A DNA stretch of 64,000 bases from Icerya purchasi (lineage: Eukaryota; Arthropoda; Insecta; Hemiptera; Monophlebidae). Under the pieces are notes generated by a model. The model was not told the DNA's origin. It did no database searches and saw only the letters and a list, made by a program, of their open reading frames with translations. Shown one piece after another: positions 23,670-35,400 of the stretch. A program made the position numbers and the translations under genes. The stretch covers positions 492,921,352-492,985,351 of the forward strand of contig CM077115.1 of assembly GCA_039619475.1 (NCBI GenBank), given 5' to 3'. Position 1 is the stretch's first letter, and each line of letters begins with the position of its first letter.

Positions 23670-24055
23670 GACGCGCCAGCAGCATTGACTCAACAACAGG
23701 AAAAGCTAAACTAAAAAACTAAATAATTAGGCGGTCCGAAATGAACGCAGCAAAGGACAGCAGTGCAGGCACCGCAGAAGATGAAGGAGAGGAGAGGATA
23801 AAAGAAACGTTATAGGGAGTAGGGGAACCTAATGTCAAGAGCTGGCCGTATAAAAGGAAGAGTTCATTACAAAGAGCAGGACACTTGAAGAAAATGTGAT
23901 CAACATCGCAATCGTGAAAAGAATAATAAGGAGTTGGCGACAGAGCAAATCTTAAGCGAGAGGAGAGGAGGAGAGAATGATTGATCCGGAGACGAATTTA
24001 AGGGAGACAACAGAAGAGCGACGACCAAAAGTAATAGAATGGAATCAAGCCAGGG
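23640..24055 (-). pseudogene. Non-LTR retrotransposon 3' end with polyA tail
   Basis: The plus-strand T-run at 23,638-23,666 is the polyA tail of a minus-strand copy. Upstream in shifted frames are LRFALSPTPYYSFHDCDVDH and IFFKCPALCNELF, matching the zinc-binding region at the C-terminus of I/Jockey RNase H-bearing elements. Stops follow soon after. It is 5'-truncated near 24,055 against another RT fragment. Confidence 0.6.
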
Positions 24056-24340
24056 AAATTTTCAATGCTTGTCCAATTTTATAGAATTATTATTACATAT
24101 TCGCTGTAGATATAAAATAGGATGGATGACGAGGAAGACCCCTACTATCTCATGTTTTTTTATACCGAGCATGTTGTTGATAGCAAGTTTTCTAATTTTA
24201 TCATGGTCCGATTATTAATGCATACATTTTTTATAAGATTAATCAGATGCGACGGTATGCTTAGTTGAGAGAGTATAGTTTACATTCTGTTCCACGCTCT
24301 TATCAAATGTTTTTTTTGTTCTTTTTTTTTTTTTTTGAAA
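24056..24340 (-). pseudogene. RTE-like reverse transcriptase fragment
   Basis: On the minus strand SHLINLIKNVCINNRTMIKL is followed, after a stop, by a motif-B-like block (SSSSSILFYIYSEYVIIIL), with KTFDKSVEQN upstream as decayed motif A. Spacing fits an RT palm. Multiple stops and shifts. Confidence 0.45.
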
Positions 24341-25734
24341 TCTACAAAGCGAAAATACATTAATTTATAAAATTCTCTATTTTTTATTAGGTGGCGTAGA
24401 ATAAACATTTGTTTACAACGTCTTCTTCTTTAGTAAAACTGACTTGTTCTGATCTTATTTGCGAAAACGTGTAATCAGCTAATCTTTGTCGCATAATTTC
24501 ACTTATGCGGAATAAGTGCTATAAGTTCTGCAGTACTTGCGATCTTTGGCGAACCCTTTTTATGAATACGAACAATTAATGACGTACATTAATTTGTCAG
24601 TCAACGTCCTGTAGCTTAAATTTTTTAGATTTTCACTCTTATTCAAGACGGCATTTCCAATATTTTGATGTTATTCTATTTCTGATTTTTTGTTTATTAA
24701 TTACCAATTTTATTTCAGGCATTAGTATGTCAAGTTCATTTTCGGAAAGTTGTACATCTAGTGTTGTATTCTGATTCGCGTCTCCTTTTGCAGTAATATT
24801 TCCAAACTGTCACAGCATCATCTAAGTTTGTAATAATTTTATTTTCCCTTTTTTGTATAGCCTGAGTAGTCATTTGCCTATATTTCTGTGATTTATTTGT
24901 TCAATTTTTGAAAACATGTTGCATGTTTGTAGAGATTGCGTATGACTGTATTTCGATACATACATATTTTGTTTAGTTATTTTTGTTTCCCTTATATTCA
25001 CTGTGTTTTTATGTACTCTGCAGTCTCTAATTCTTTATACTTCTATGTCCTATTTCTGTCAAATATAATGTATTTTCAGTAATCGCATGCTTGTTTTAGA
25101 ATTGTAGTCCTTATTTTTTTTTGTCTTAATCGCCTTGTACTAGTTGTTGTTTAAACTTCTTCCATGAAAGCTGAATGTGGTGCAATCACAAAATGCTTGT
25201 TGTTAGCTCAAAGATTAAATTTAGGTCGATTGAAAGAAATACATTTAAAGTACTAATATAATGAAAATGTTTTATTTAACGAAATCAATATTTTCATGTT
25301 AAATTGTCAGAATTTCTACAGCGCGCTTTATAAATTTCGGATCGCTTTTATTTAAGAAACAGGGTAATCGATAACAATTTGATCGATCGTAAATGATTAG
25401 AATAAAGCTAATCGTACATCGATAAAAATATTACATTCTAAATCACTCTACTCGTACTGACGCGTTAAATACTAAGTGTATTCCATTTAACAAAGGTATA
25501 TGCACAATCGGTCATGTTACTTAACTAACTTATGTTAGTATATACGTAGCATTACTTGCTTGTAACTGATCAAACTGTAATTGTGATTTTAACATTTCAT
25601 TCCACATCATTCGGTACTGCACCAGTCAAGCCTGAAAATAAAGTATTAAATAAATTTATGTATATAAGTTATCGTAAAGCAACAAAATTTCACATCCACG
25701 TAGGTATATTGATTTTTTAATGTTTCATTAATTA
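24341..25734. other. No supported gene
   Basis: AT-rich. A minus-strand SAELIALI-like string near 24,520 hints at RNase H of the adjacent element, but the surroundings are too decayed to support a call. Confidence 0.3.
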
Positions 25735-26115
25735 CCATATTTACTCGCGTAATTTACGCACTATTTTCCCGTTTTTAATATACCAAAAAATGGGATGCGC
25801 GTAAATTACGCGGGGAATCAGATCAACCTGCATTTTGCGGGTTATACGTAGTAGGTGTGTATTTCAAAATTACCTCTTACCTAAACAAAACACACTGATT
25901 AAGTGAAATCAGTTACCTTTATTTCGAACCAAATATATTTATACAATAATAGGTAACTGCATTACGGTAATTTACTTCTAAGAAATTAGACACTGTCTAG
26001 TAATGTTGAACAACCTATTAATGTATTTTAATAACGCGAAAATATGGCTTATATTATTTCTTTAAAAAAAATGTGTGTAAAAATTAGGGCGCGTAAATTA
26101 CGCGAGTAAATATGG
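25735..26115. mobile_element. TA-flanked MITE with ~28-bp terminal inverted repeats
   Basis: Both ends read CCATATTTACTCGCGTAATT inward with TA on each side (25,733-25,734 and 26,116-26,117). A second, internal copy of the GCGTAAATTACGC core near 25,798 can pair with the left end. At 381 bp with no coding capacity it is non-autonomous. The TA duplication suggests a Tc1/mariner/pogo-type helper. Confidence 0.75.
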
Positions 26116-26391
26116 TATTAGTAATTATATGAACGATAAATCTTACATATAAAAGATAATGTTGTTTGTTCGTATGTGTGTTTTTTATACACGAAGAAAA
26201 ATGGCTTATACGATGAAAATGTAAATATTTTAAATAAAATTATTACCATGGTAAATGTAAATTAAATGTAAAAATTGAAATAAAATGATTATGATAAATA
26301 TAGCTCTAGATAACGATTTATTAATTTTTGGCTCAAAAAAGAACAATTTATTATTCATTTAAATTGAACGTATTACTTTATATTCCTTATT

Positions 26392-26736
26392 TTGTTAAAA
26401 ATTGCTATGTCTTCCGAACGTGCTAATATTGGTAGATTTTCCAATGAATCGCGCAGAACAAGAACGTTACGAGTTTCACAAACCAATGAGGAAAGGCAGG
26501 CAAGCATTGAAACAGTTCACATCCAAAATTCTGAGTCGCGCGCGACTGAGTCTGAGGAGCAACAAGAAGAAAGACGTGAAGCAGACGAAACACGAAGAGC
26601 ACGATCCCGTGCATCTCTAAAAGATGAGGACTGCTTAAGAAGAAATAACGCGGATCGAATGCGAATATTTAACTTCTATTCCATATTTTTCGCAGATTTC
26701 GCGTTCTTTCAATTTTTAGAAATACGAGTTTATTAA
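26392..26736 (+). pseudogene. Helitron-type protein N-terminus (fragment)
   Basis: The frame encodes repeated charged units (SNESRRTRTLRVSQTNEERQ, SEEQQEERREADETRRARSR, EDCLRRNNADRMR). Arrays of this kind stand at the N-terminus of many insect Helitron Rep/helicase proteins. The frame runs into hydrophobic noise after NFYS. No Rep or helicase motif is found here. The family call is from resemblance only. Confidence 0.4.
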
Positions 26737-26865
26737 ATTCCCAATTATATTGCCTTTTTTTTTTTTCAGGACCGAAACTATCTACTGACGATGCAGCAGA
26801 GTTGCATTTTAATTTTACTGCTTGGCACTCGTGATTTCTATAATCATCAGAATTAATGTTGCACA

Positions 26866-27212
26866 AAGTTCACTCTGATGCAGTATTGAATTAACCGTAC
26901 TGTATTGTTTTTAGATAGCTTAAGAGACAGCTTGTTGTCTTTTTTGACATTATGGAAATAATTCACGAACGATACAACCGAATTGTATTAGATTAAATTA
27001 CGAATGGCATTTACTCTTCTTCATACAACTGATTGAAGTGAAACAATCATGGTTTGCCTATTTCATATGCCTAACTGCTAGAAGCGTGACAAGTACAAAG
27101 CGTATCTTTTGCATGCTGTTGAATTCACGCTTATAGTACAACGTGGTGTCACGCTCATATGTAAATATCGTTTAACTTTAAACGTTTATTAGTACCTTCT
27201 TAAATTGCAAAA
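26866..27212. other. No recognisable gene
   Basis: No motif, repeat or long frame found. Confidence 0.4.
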
Positions 27213-28060
27213 TACATAGGTTGTCCAAAAAATTTCGAGGCTGACCCGATATTTCCGGAACCACGCACGCTAGTAACAGACGGTAAAATACGGCGAATAG
27301 CCAAGCATGTGTACGACAACATATTCAAAAATGAAACCTCTAGGTGCAGTAGAACGCGTACGAGAACAAAATACACACACTGTGTAAGAAGTGACCCTAC
27401 GAGTTTTTCAAGAGAAAAAAAGACACAAGACGAAAAAAATGTATTCATATAGGATACAAAACAATCAGTTATTCTTTTTCGAAATAATCTCTCGTTTTCG
27501 AGACATCTGTCTCACCTTTTGCGCCATTTTTCGGTCACGGTTTTGGCAAATTCGGCCGGAGGGATCGCCTTGAAAGCGATTTGACAAGCGTTGATCACTT
27601 CTCCATTAATCTCGAACTTGCGTCCCCGCAGGCAGCTTTTCAAGAGCAGAAACAGCCAGAAATCGTATAGAGCGAGATCTGGACTGTATTGCGGATGGGG
27701 CAGGACTTCAACGTTTCGCTTCGTGAGGATGTCGACAGTCGTATGAGCGATGTGTGGTCTCGCACTGTCTCGGTACAAACAGCAAGATTTTCTGATTTCA
27801 GGACGCTTCTGAGAAATGTGTTCTTGCAGAGCTGCAAGGACTGAGCAGTAGTACTGTGCAGTGATCGTTTGGCCTGCAGGCATGCGATACTGGTAAAACA
27901 GTCCTTTCCAGTCAAAAAACGCGATGACCATGACTCTGGCTATAGACTTTGCTTGCTGAACTTTTTTTTGGTGTGGCGAGCTGCTTTCCTTCCAATGCGT
28001 GGTCTCTTGTTTTGACAACAGGTCGTAATGGTACGCCCATAACAAAAATGCACCACTGCC
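27213..28060 (-). pseudogene. Mariner transposase, 5'-truncated
   Basis: Minus-strand frame 28,045-27,512 encodes YHYDLLSKQETTHWKESSSP, VMVIAFFDWKGLFYQYRMPA, YRDSARPHIAHTT, HPQYSPDLALYDFWLF and an AKTVTEKWRKR tail. These are the second and third Asp motifs of a DD34D mariner transposase, with HDN changed to RDS. The GDE motif with the first Asp is missing. The downstream end holds a mariner-like terminal repeat (GGTTGTCCAAAAAATTTCG at 27,219-27,237). The other end is lost, so the copy is dead. Confidence 0.85.
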
Positions 28061-28199
28061 CTTTGGTTACGACGTCGCACAGAAATATCGGAATCCATTT
28101 TCGTCTCAACCCAATTGTTGATGTTCTGCTTTTCTGTTTTTCCTTCCTTCAATTTTTTGTTTTTACATATTACATTTCTTTAGTTTTTTAAGGCAGCTC

Positions 28200-28471
28200 A
28201 AAATATCGAAATATTAAAACTACATTATTAGTTCAAAAAATGTTTACTAATCAAACGAACTTAGTGTGATACTTATATATTTATTCTTTTATTACTTTAT
28301 TTATCTATTTTTCATTTCGTAAGTTATCTAATTTCTACTAATTTATAAACTATCTAATTATACATATATTTTATTAAATTTAATTTGAAAATATAACATA
28401 CTTTTTAATCAGAATAATTCGCAAATACACGAATTTGGAACACTAAATAAAAAAAATTTACATAATGATTA

Positions 28472-28502
<31 letters not shown>

Positions 28503-29369
28503 GTAAATTATTTCACTGTACTGATAAAAACCATAAATAGTATCCGTAACCTCGACCATATGTTGAGAATATATTAATAAATGAAAGCTAACCTACCCTT
28601 CCAAGGAGGTTTAGGACAATGATGATAAGAGTAGCAAAGTTAGCGTGGCAATGGAAACAGTTAAGTTTGTCCCATAGGAATCCCCATCCAGAGCGATAGT
28701 AGATAAATTATCTGCTCTGTATTATAAACTGATGAATTACTAAAACTTGATAATTATTTGAAGTGTATCATATGCGCTGCGGCAAAGATAGCAAAGCAAT
28801 ACAGCAATGCGTGGCGCTCCAAATCGTGCCAACAATGTCAGGTAAAATGTATCATATGTTTTTCGTATTTCCGTTATGTTATTGGAAAAGCTTCGCACCA
28901 CCACTTCCTTTGTTTTAATCTTTTAGCATTGTCCTATTTCGATGGAAATTTTAATACACAAATTTAAATTTTAGCCTAGTTTTTTAAAGAACTTCTTATA
29001 TTGAATAATATGAACATGTTTAACAAAGGAAATATTTAAATCATTGCAGAAGTTTATGTTAGAAACATATTTTGGGAACGCCGTGATAGTTGGAAGAATA
29101 GTGGACTGTCGTTTTTGAATTGATAATAAGTTACACTTCTACACATATTTCCGCATTGGAGCAACGACAGATAAGTAGATCTTTTTAACCAAGATTTAGG
29201 TTGATTTTTCCTTAACAGAGTATCTAATAATCAAGCATGCGTAGGTCTGAATAACACATTAATGACACGTAAGCCGCTAATCTGGATACATTTCCAAATA
29301 CTTCACACAAAATCTGATTGTTGAATTTTAAAATTATTTATTTTCATTCTGCGACACGTAATAAATCTA
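28200..29369. other. No recognisable gene
   Basis: AT-rich with a long T-run at about 28,478-28,502. The sequence GTATCATATG occurs twice (about 28,765 and 28,849) without wider similarity. No supported coding frame. Confidence 0.35.
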
Positions 29370-30020
29370 TTAGTGAAAGTAACTCGACTTCCATTTATTA
29401 TATTTGATTCTCCGACTGTTCGCCCAAAAGTGTATCTTACTTTTATGTTGTTCATAAGTAGGATTAATACTGGAACTTGGTACAGTTATATCGTCGAAGG
29501 AAGCTAAGATAATCTGATCAGAGGTAGGTAAATCGGCCGTGTAAATTGAGTAAAAAACTAGTTCAAAAAGGATACCTACTGAAGTTGACATTTTTCATTT
29601 ATTAATATCGCATTATTACTATCTACAACTCCTGTTGGACAAATAAAAGAGGATATATACAAATCGTGAGGTACTAGTTGTTTAAGTGTATGTAACATCC
29701 TAAACTATCAAATGCAATCAAATGCTTGAGAAACATCCAAAAAAACAACAGGTAATATTTCTTGACTTATCGTAAAATTGCATTCAGTTGTAAAATGTCT
29801 CACTCTGAAGCCAAATTTCATTACTAGCAGCTAATATGGAATATATTTTTCCTAGGGTTAGTTTTTCTAATACTTTAGATACTGAACTAAGAAAGCTAAT
29901 GGGTCTGTATGACAATAAAGAAACCTAATGTCTCTTTGGTTTTACAACTATTAAAATCGAGCACTTTTTTCTTCGGGATTTTGCAAAGTAATCCCGTTTG
30001 TTGTAGCGGTGAATATATAA
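29370..30020 (-). pseudogene. Jockey-like reverse transcriptase fragment
   Basis: From 30,020 downward the minus strand encodes SYRPISFLSSVSKVLEKL, then VVFLDVSQAFDCI (motif A, followed by stops), then FYSIYTADLPTSDQIILASF with FDDITVPSS (decayed ADD, motif C) and SRRIKYNKWKSSYFHF. The order and YTADLP wording are typical of Jockey-clade RT. Stops and shifts are frequent. Confidence 0.75.
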
Positions 30021-30515
30021 CAAATAGGAGGATCGGGGCTTTGTTCTGTTGTATTTGTTTTAAACACTTATGTTCTTCCTAAGAAGCCGAAATTGCTTTT
30101 GCTCCAGATATCGCTTGATATGTTTTATATGAATAGGGTTAATATCGCTGTAAAGAACAAACGTATTTCCAAATGAGGGTGCTTACTTCTCGACACAATT
30201 AATTTGGAACTGACGAGCAGCTGTTTTTATTCAGATCTTTTTACGAACTACCTCCGATGTTTTTTAAACTTCATCAATTAAAAATCATCATTAACTTAAT
30301 GAGAAACATGTGTTGCCAAAATTATTTCTACATCACTACAAAATATCCGTTCAGTGCTATTAGCAATTATGTACAAAATATACTGTTCTCTATTATCGAT
30401 TTATTTTTTGGGAAATTGGCCAACTGGTAACTAAATTTCAAAGGCAATTATGGAAGACAAGCCAACTTGTAACCGAAAAAAATCAGGCAATTTCTTCGTG
30501 ATCCTAACACATAGG

Positions 30516-30577
30516 CCAACTCATCACCGACAGTCTGAACATTTCTCCAACTCATCACCGACAGTCTGAACATTTCT
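30516..30577. repeat. Perfect 31-bp tandem duplication
   Basis: CCAACTCATCACCGACAGTC begins both units (30,516-30,546 and 30,547-30,577), which are identical over all 31 bases. Confidence 0.95.
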
Positions 30578-31526
30578 CTGAACCAGTGCTTCTTAACGTT
30601 TATTTTATTATGCTTTGACTATGAGCTAGTAAAAACTTGATCATTTTATTCTCGACTGGCAAAAATCAATACCTCGCTTACGAACCACTATTAATTAAAA
30701 TAAATAAAGAAACCTACATGACAAAAATAATTTTATACTAGTTCTGAAAACGTTTTCTCAGGATTATATTTTTAGTTCGTCATTAAGTTACGTTATTACT
30801 GTTTAATTTTACACAATCGCTTCTATTGTATTGATGTTTTTGATACGATCAGTAGTGTAATGTTTACCAACTTATTTCTCAAACATTAATTTAAATTAGG
30901 ATAAACGTAAAAAATTGTATTTTTTTTGTATAATACAACTTAAAGGGAGTAGTTGCTTTCAGTATTTTTATATTTCTTTTTAGATAACTCTTTGTATATT
31001 GTAAAAAAAATGAACAATGTACATATTGATGTAGTAGATATACGGATCACCTTCGACTACAATTTTAATTAAAATTTACGGCATATATTGACGTATTTGA
31101 AGCTTCTTATGTTATTACTGTCAAGCTACGAAGCGCCAGTTAGCAAATTTAATTTTTACTTTAGTTGTATAAATCATAAATATGTCTGATTTCGCTTTGA
31201 GCGGAATAAAGCTGAAAAATTGTAGAACATAAGTTAAGTATCAAGTGGCAAGCGAAGTTCATGTCAAATAATCACAACGAATTTTAATGTATAACATCGG
31301 TAATCAAATAGGAACTAAATTCCTTTTTAACGAATTAAAACAAGCCGAACCAAACAGTCCTCTAATTAAACTAAAAAAACGTTATCTACTTTACCAACAA
31401 TTTAACTTGAGCACAATTACAAAAAAAATTGAATGAAAATGAACTAAACTAACTACAACTTAGACTAAATAAATTGTGATAAAATCGATATTTTGAATTA
31501 GTTAGGATATTCAAATATATACCGTT
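30578..31526. other. No recognisable gene
   Basis: AT-rich; no motif-bearing frame. It should include the ataxin-10 3' side if the last exon lies further downstream. Confidence 0.3.
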
Positions 31527-31570
31527 TTTATTCGGAAACGCAAATTGAATCGTACCTAACGTGGACGAAC
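31527..31570 (-). other. Candidate ataxin-10 last exon and polyA signal
   Basis: TTTTATTCCTTCAG is a strong acceptor at 31,571. In phase 0 it gives VRPR and then a TAG stop (31,558-31,556), with AATAAA on the minus strand at 31,527-31,532. This would close the protein at 379 residues without the usual final helix. The true last exon may instead lie further downstream. Confidence 0.3.
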
Positions 31571-31775
31571 CTGAAGGAATAAAATTATCACAGGTAATTT
31601 CAACGTAAATCAGAGATTAAAATTAAGCTGATGAGAAAAACTAAAAAACAAAAAATAAATGTAATGAATTAGTGACAGATACAAATCTGTTTCACATTAG
31701 CAATTATATTTAATCTGTGCCATAAAATAAAATATAAATGCGCTATAAAATAAAAAATCAGAAAAAGATACATAC

Positions 31776-31819
31776 CTCACGTATATTACGGATTGCAAAA
31801 ACAGCCCATTCACCGATAA
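31776..31819 (-). CDS. ATXN10: Ataxin-10 exon 6 (44 nt)
   Basis: Acceptor TTAATTTTTCAG and donor GAG|GTATGT flank a segment that, with one base from exon 5, reads LIGEWAVFAIRNIRE. This is the near-invariant EW-x-x-A-x-RNL-E motif of the ataxin-10 C-terminal domain. It ends in phase 0. Confidence 0.85.
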
Positions 31820-32409
31820 CTGAAAAATTAAAATATTCGGATTACTTTTATTAGTAGCTAATATCTTCTTTCCAATTCATTCCAGACAATAATAATAATA
31901 ATAATAATAATAATATAAGCATGTTATCCTATTATTAAGCTGGTAAAACGTTCTTCATTGTGACCTATTGCTCGATTTAAAGTGTTGTAGTTACCTATTT
32001 ATACATTCTTGTTACGCAGATGTAGGTAGCGAACATGGAAATTCTACAGAAAATGCGAATGTCGCAAGACTATACCGATATAGCAACTTAATTTTGAAAT
32101 TCTATATCTTAAATTAGAACTAAATATAACTATTACCTAATAACATCTATTTTAATAAAACATACATAAAAAATAATGTGGTCCCTAAATTTGCAATAAA
32201 AATAAAAAATAACCTTCCGAAGTAATAAAACTAAAATACAAGCGAAAAATAATAAAAAATAAAAATGAGATAATTGTAGATAAATTTTTCACTTTCGAAA
32301 TTCCACACATTTCTAACTTTGTCCCTTTTAAAATTGTTTCTGTCGATAAATCCTGCTTATTAATATACGTTAAGAATTTCTATATTTCCTAATCGTCTAC
32401 ATTATACAT

Positions 32410-32446
<37 letters not shown>

Positions 32447-35400
32447 ATCAATTTGTTTCTTCAAATATATTCCAATAGGTTTTACTCTTAGCTGATGATG
32501 ATCCAGACTTGAAATCATTATTACAGGTAAGTATATTGTTGTATATAATTTCTAGCTGTTTGCTTATTTGTATTTATATTTATTTTAATAGTTTATCACT
32601 TGAAACTAATTGTATTCGTTTAATGTCACGATACAAAAGGTGGTAGTTCCAAATATGTACGTTTATACTCTGACTCAAATCCATCGTGATGATTTTTAAT
32701 TGTCTTTCACCCAACTATTGGCGATTATTTACATTAATTTTTATTCGCTGTCGCCGGTTTTCAAACACATGGTCTCGATGTGACAATCCGATCGTTTCAG
32801 CCACTTCACCATCGTGATGACTGATAAAACTTTAAAGAAAATCTACTATAATTTCTTCATACAATCTAAAAACTCAATACCAACCTCTTCACAAATAATT
32901 TATTTATTAAACATTTCAAAGCGTTAAAATGCCTATTTTATTACAAAGCGCGACCATTCAAAAGAATTTACGAATAGATAAAATTTTTACTTAAAAGATA
33001 TTTACTCTTCACAATAAAAAAATGCAATTTACAAAATATAGCTTGAAGACATGCAATCTGATTTTTTATTTAAAAAAAAACAAAACATCATGAATATGAT
33101 TTGCACACTTACGTGGATTTTTTTCATCAATTCTACAACATTCTGATAACGGTTGAATTAAATGCTCATAAGTTTGCTGCAACAAAATAAATGATAATAA
33201 TAATTAATAACTATGCAATAAACAAATAATTACTGTAATTTGGTATTATTATTACGGTTTTTTTCTTTTTACATTTAATAAAAATCAATAACACCTTAAT
33301 ATTCTGATCTAGGAATTTCAGAAGCTTTAAATTTGCCTATATCAATTTAGTAATATGTAATCATAATACGCGAGAGGTACTGTGAAATTCCGATAACAAA
33401 ATCTATACGGTTTTTTCATTACATTGATTCTTTTACCCGCTGCAGTAAAATAACCTGATATTTTAAATTACCGCTATTTTAACCTATTAGTAGTATTGTT
33501 ATTAACTTGATTAATATAAGCTCAAAATAAAATATTTCATATAATTTCTATCTTACTACAGCTGGTAAAAGAATCAAACATTAATTAATTAAACAGTTTG
33601 AAAAATTAATTAAAAAGGAATTAATATTTCCTTTCCATTTCTTTTTCTTCTTGAAAGTTTAAATAATTCTATCATTGAAAACAAAACAGCACCTTCCTCA
33701 ATCCGCTCATTTCCATTTATCAGAAATTTTTGCATCAAGTACGAATTAAGGTGTTTTATAATTTTTTAGCCCGGTTAACGCGATCTTAACAGCTAATTAA
33801 CGCGCTTTAATTAAAAATTCTTCTTTTCCGCAAGGCATAATCCAGCCGGTCTTGAAATCATTCGTGTACAAAGATTCTAAAAGCTCATGTTTTTACTGGT
33901 ATCTCTAGTTTTGAACACCGTCTTGACTCGGTATATGGAGAATGGTTTCGACAGGTGTTTTACACTTTATACCGGTCTTAGGACACTTAGACAAGGTTCA
34001 CTCATAAAAAAACAACTGAAACTATTCTATATGAAAAAATATCTATGATTATTATTTTCCGAATATTTGTTAACGAAAATTAGCATTTTCCGCGGAGGTT
34101 CATATTGGTGTCATTACTTTTGAATATTTACTTGATGACCGTCGATGATAAAGATGTTTAATTATCCAAAACAAAGATCTGTAGGAGTGGGAAAAACAAG
34201 TGTAAGTTAAAGTGCGACGCATGTGAAGTCTAATATTAGTTTTATCAGCAACAAAACATTGCTCCCCACCCTGGTGCAACAACGCGAATATGAAAAAAGG
34301 TGGCAAAGTTATAAATGAAACTCACTGAAGCACCTCCTGAACGCTAAAATTAACTCTTGTATATTAACACACGCCTGGTACCTTTTGGATATAGACTGAA
34401 AAATAGCACTATTATATACAAAACGTAAGAAATTAAATGCAGAAGTAAATCAGTCTATTTCGCAAGTGATTGGTGGTTGAGGTTTCAATAGACGATTTAA
34501 TCAAAGGAAAGTAACTTTGGGATAGTATAAAAAATTCCTGGCTAGTAGAAGATCCAAGAATACAACTTCCCGGAATAGAACTATCTGGATAATAATAAAA
34601 GGCCTTTTCTGGGTTCAGAATGGATCACAGTAGAAACAACTCTGCAAAGCAAATATGAGACAGAATTAAGCGAATCAGTAAGCTGCCAATGTGGAAATTC
34701 AAATTCGGAAGACTATAGATTTTTTTTCTTTTTTTTTTTTGGCCTAGCCTTCGCCATTTAGCCAGTTTTTTTCTTTTAATTAAAGTAAAGTAGGCCCCAT
34801 ATCCTTGACAGGGCGTTGGGATTGTGAAGTTAAGGTTCACAATGTACTAAGGCTAACGGCACTAATGGAGAGTAGGGGGCCTGTTTCTTTCTCTCGACCG
34901 CCTTTACTTTCCCAGATTTCTCTGACACCCAATTATTTCAGGCTGGGTAAACTTGGAAGCGACTTGGATCCGAGACGAGACAAGTCTCGAACCCGTGACC
35001 TCCGACTTGGTAGCCAAGCACCTTAACCACTAGGCTACCACGCTGTCTATTTTTTCTTTTACTTAACACTTTATAGGGTATTTCATAAAACTTTCTTATT
35101 TATTATTTCTATATTTCTAACTTGTGGTATTTTATAAATTTATACACTAATGCAGCTAAATTCGACGTTGGATCTACCACTATCTGAGTTACTGAAACTG
35201 GAAAGGTATGCAGCTCTGATAGGATTTCTGTTCTAAGTTTGTCCTTACCCTGCTCGTAAACTTTACATTGCCAAATAAAGTGATCTATTGTATCCTCTGT
35301 TCTACAACTACTGCATGTACTGTCATTGATAATATTAATTTTTGATAAGTGAACGGGGGTTTTGTTATGTCCTATTCTCAGCCTCGTTATCGAAACTATA

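Noticed and set aside
25600..25640. Good acceptor (TTTATTTTCAG) on the minus strand as a possible ataxin-10 last exon
   Set aside because: In the required phase it gives one Ala codon and then a stop, with no family similarity.
28758..28967. Cys-rich frame as a gag zinc knuckle
   Set aside because: Cys spacing does not fit CX2CX4HX4C in any frame.
29370..29591. A GAGAATCAA (ENQ-like) string as the missing ataxin-10 tail
   Set aside because: It is followed by a stop two codons later and lies inside the Jockey RT fragment.
30583..30610. CAGTGCTTCTTAACG as the left end of a hAT element
   Set aside because: No matching right end or 8-bp duplication was found nearby.
34980..35046. A genuine tRNA gene
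   Set aside because: The A and B boxes are present but the cloverleaf arms do not pair convincingly and a repeated body follows; it is a SINE head.
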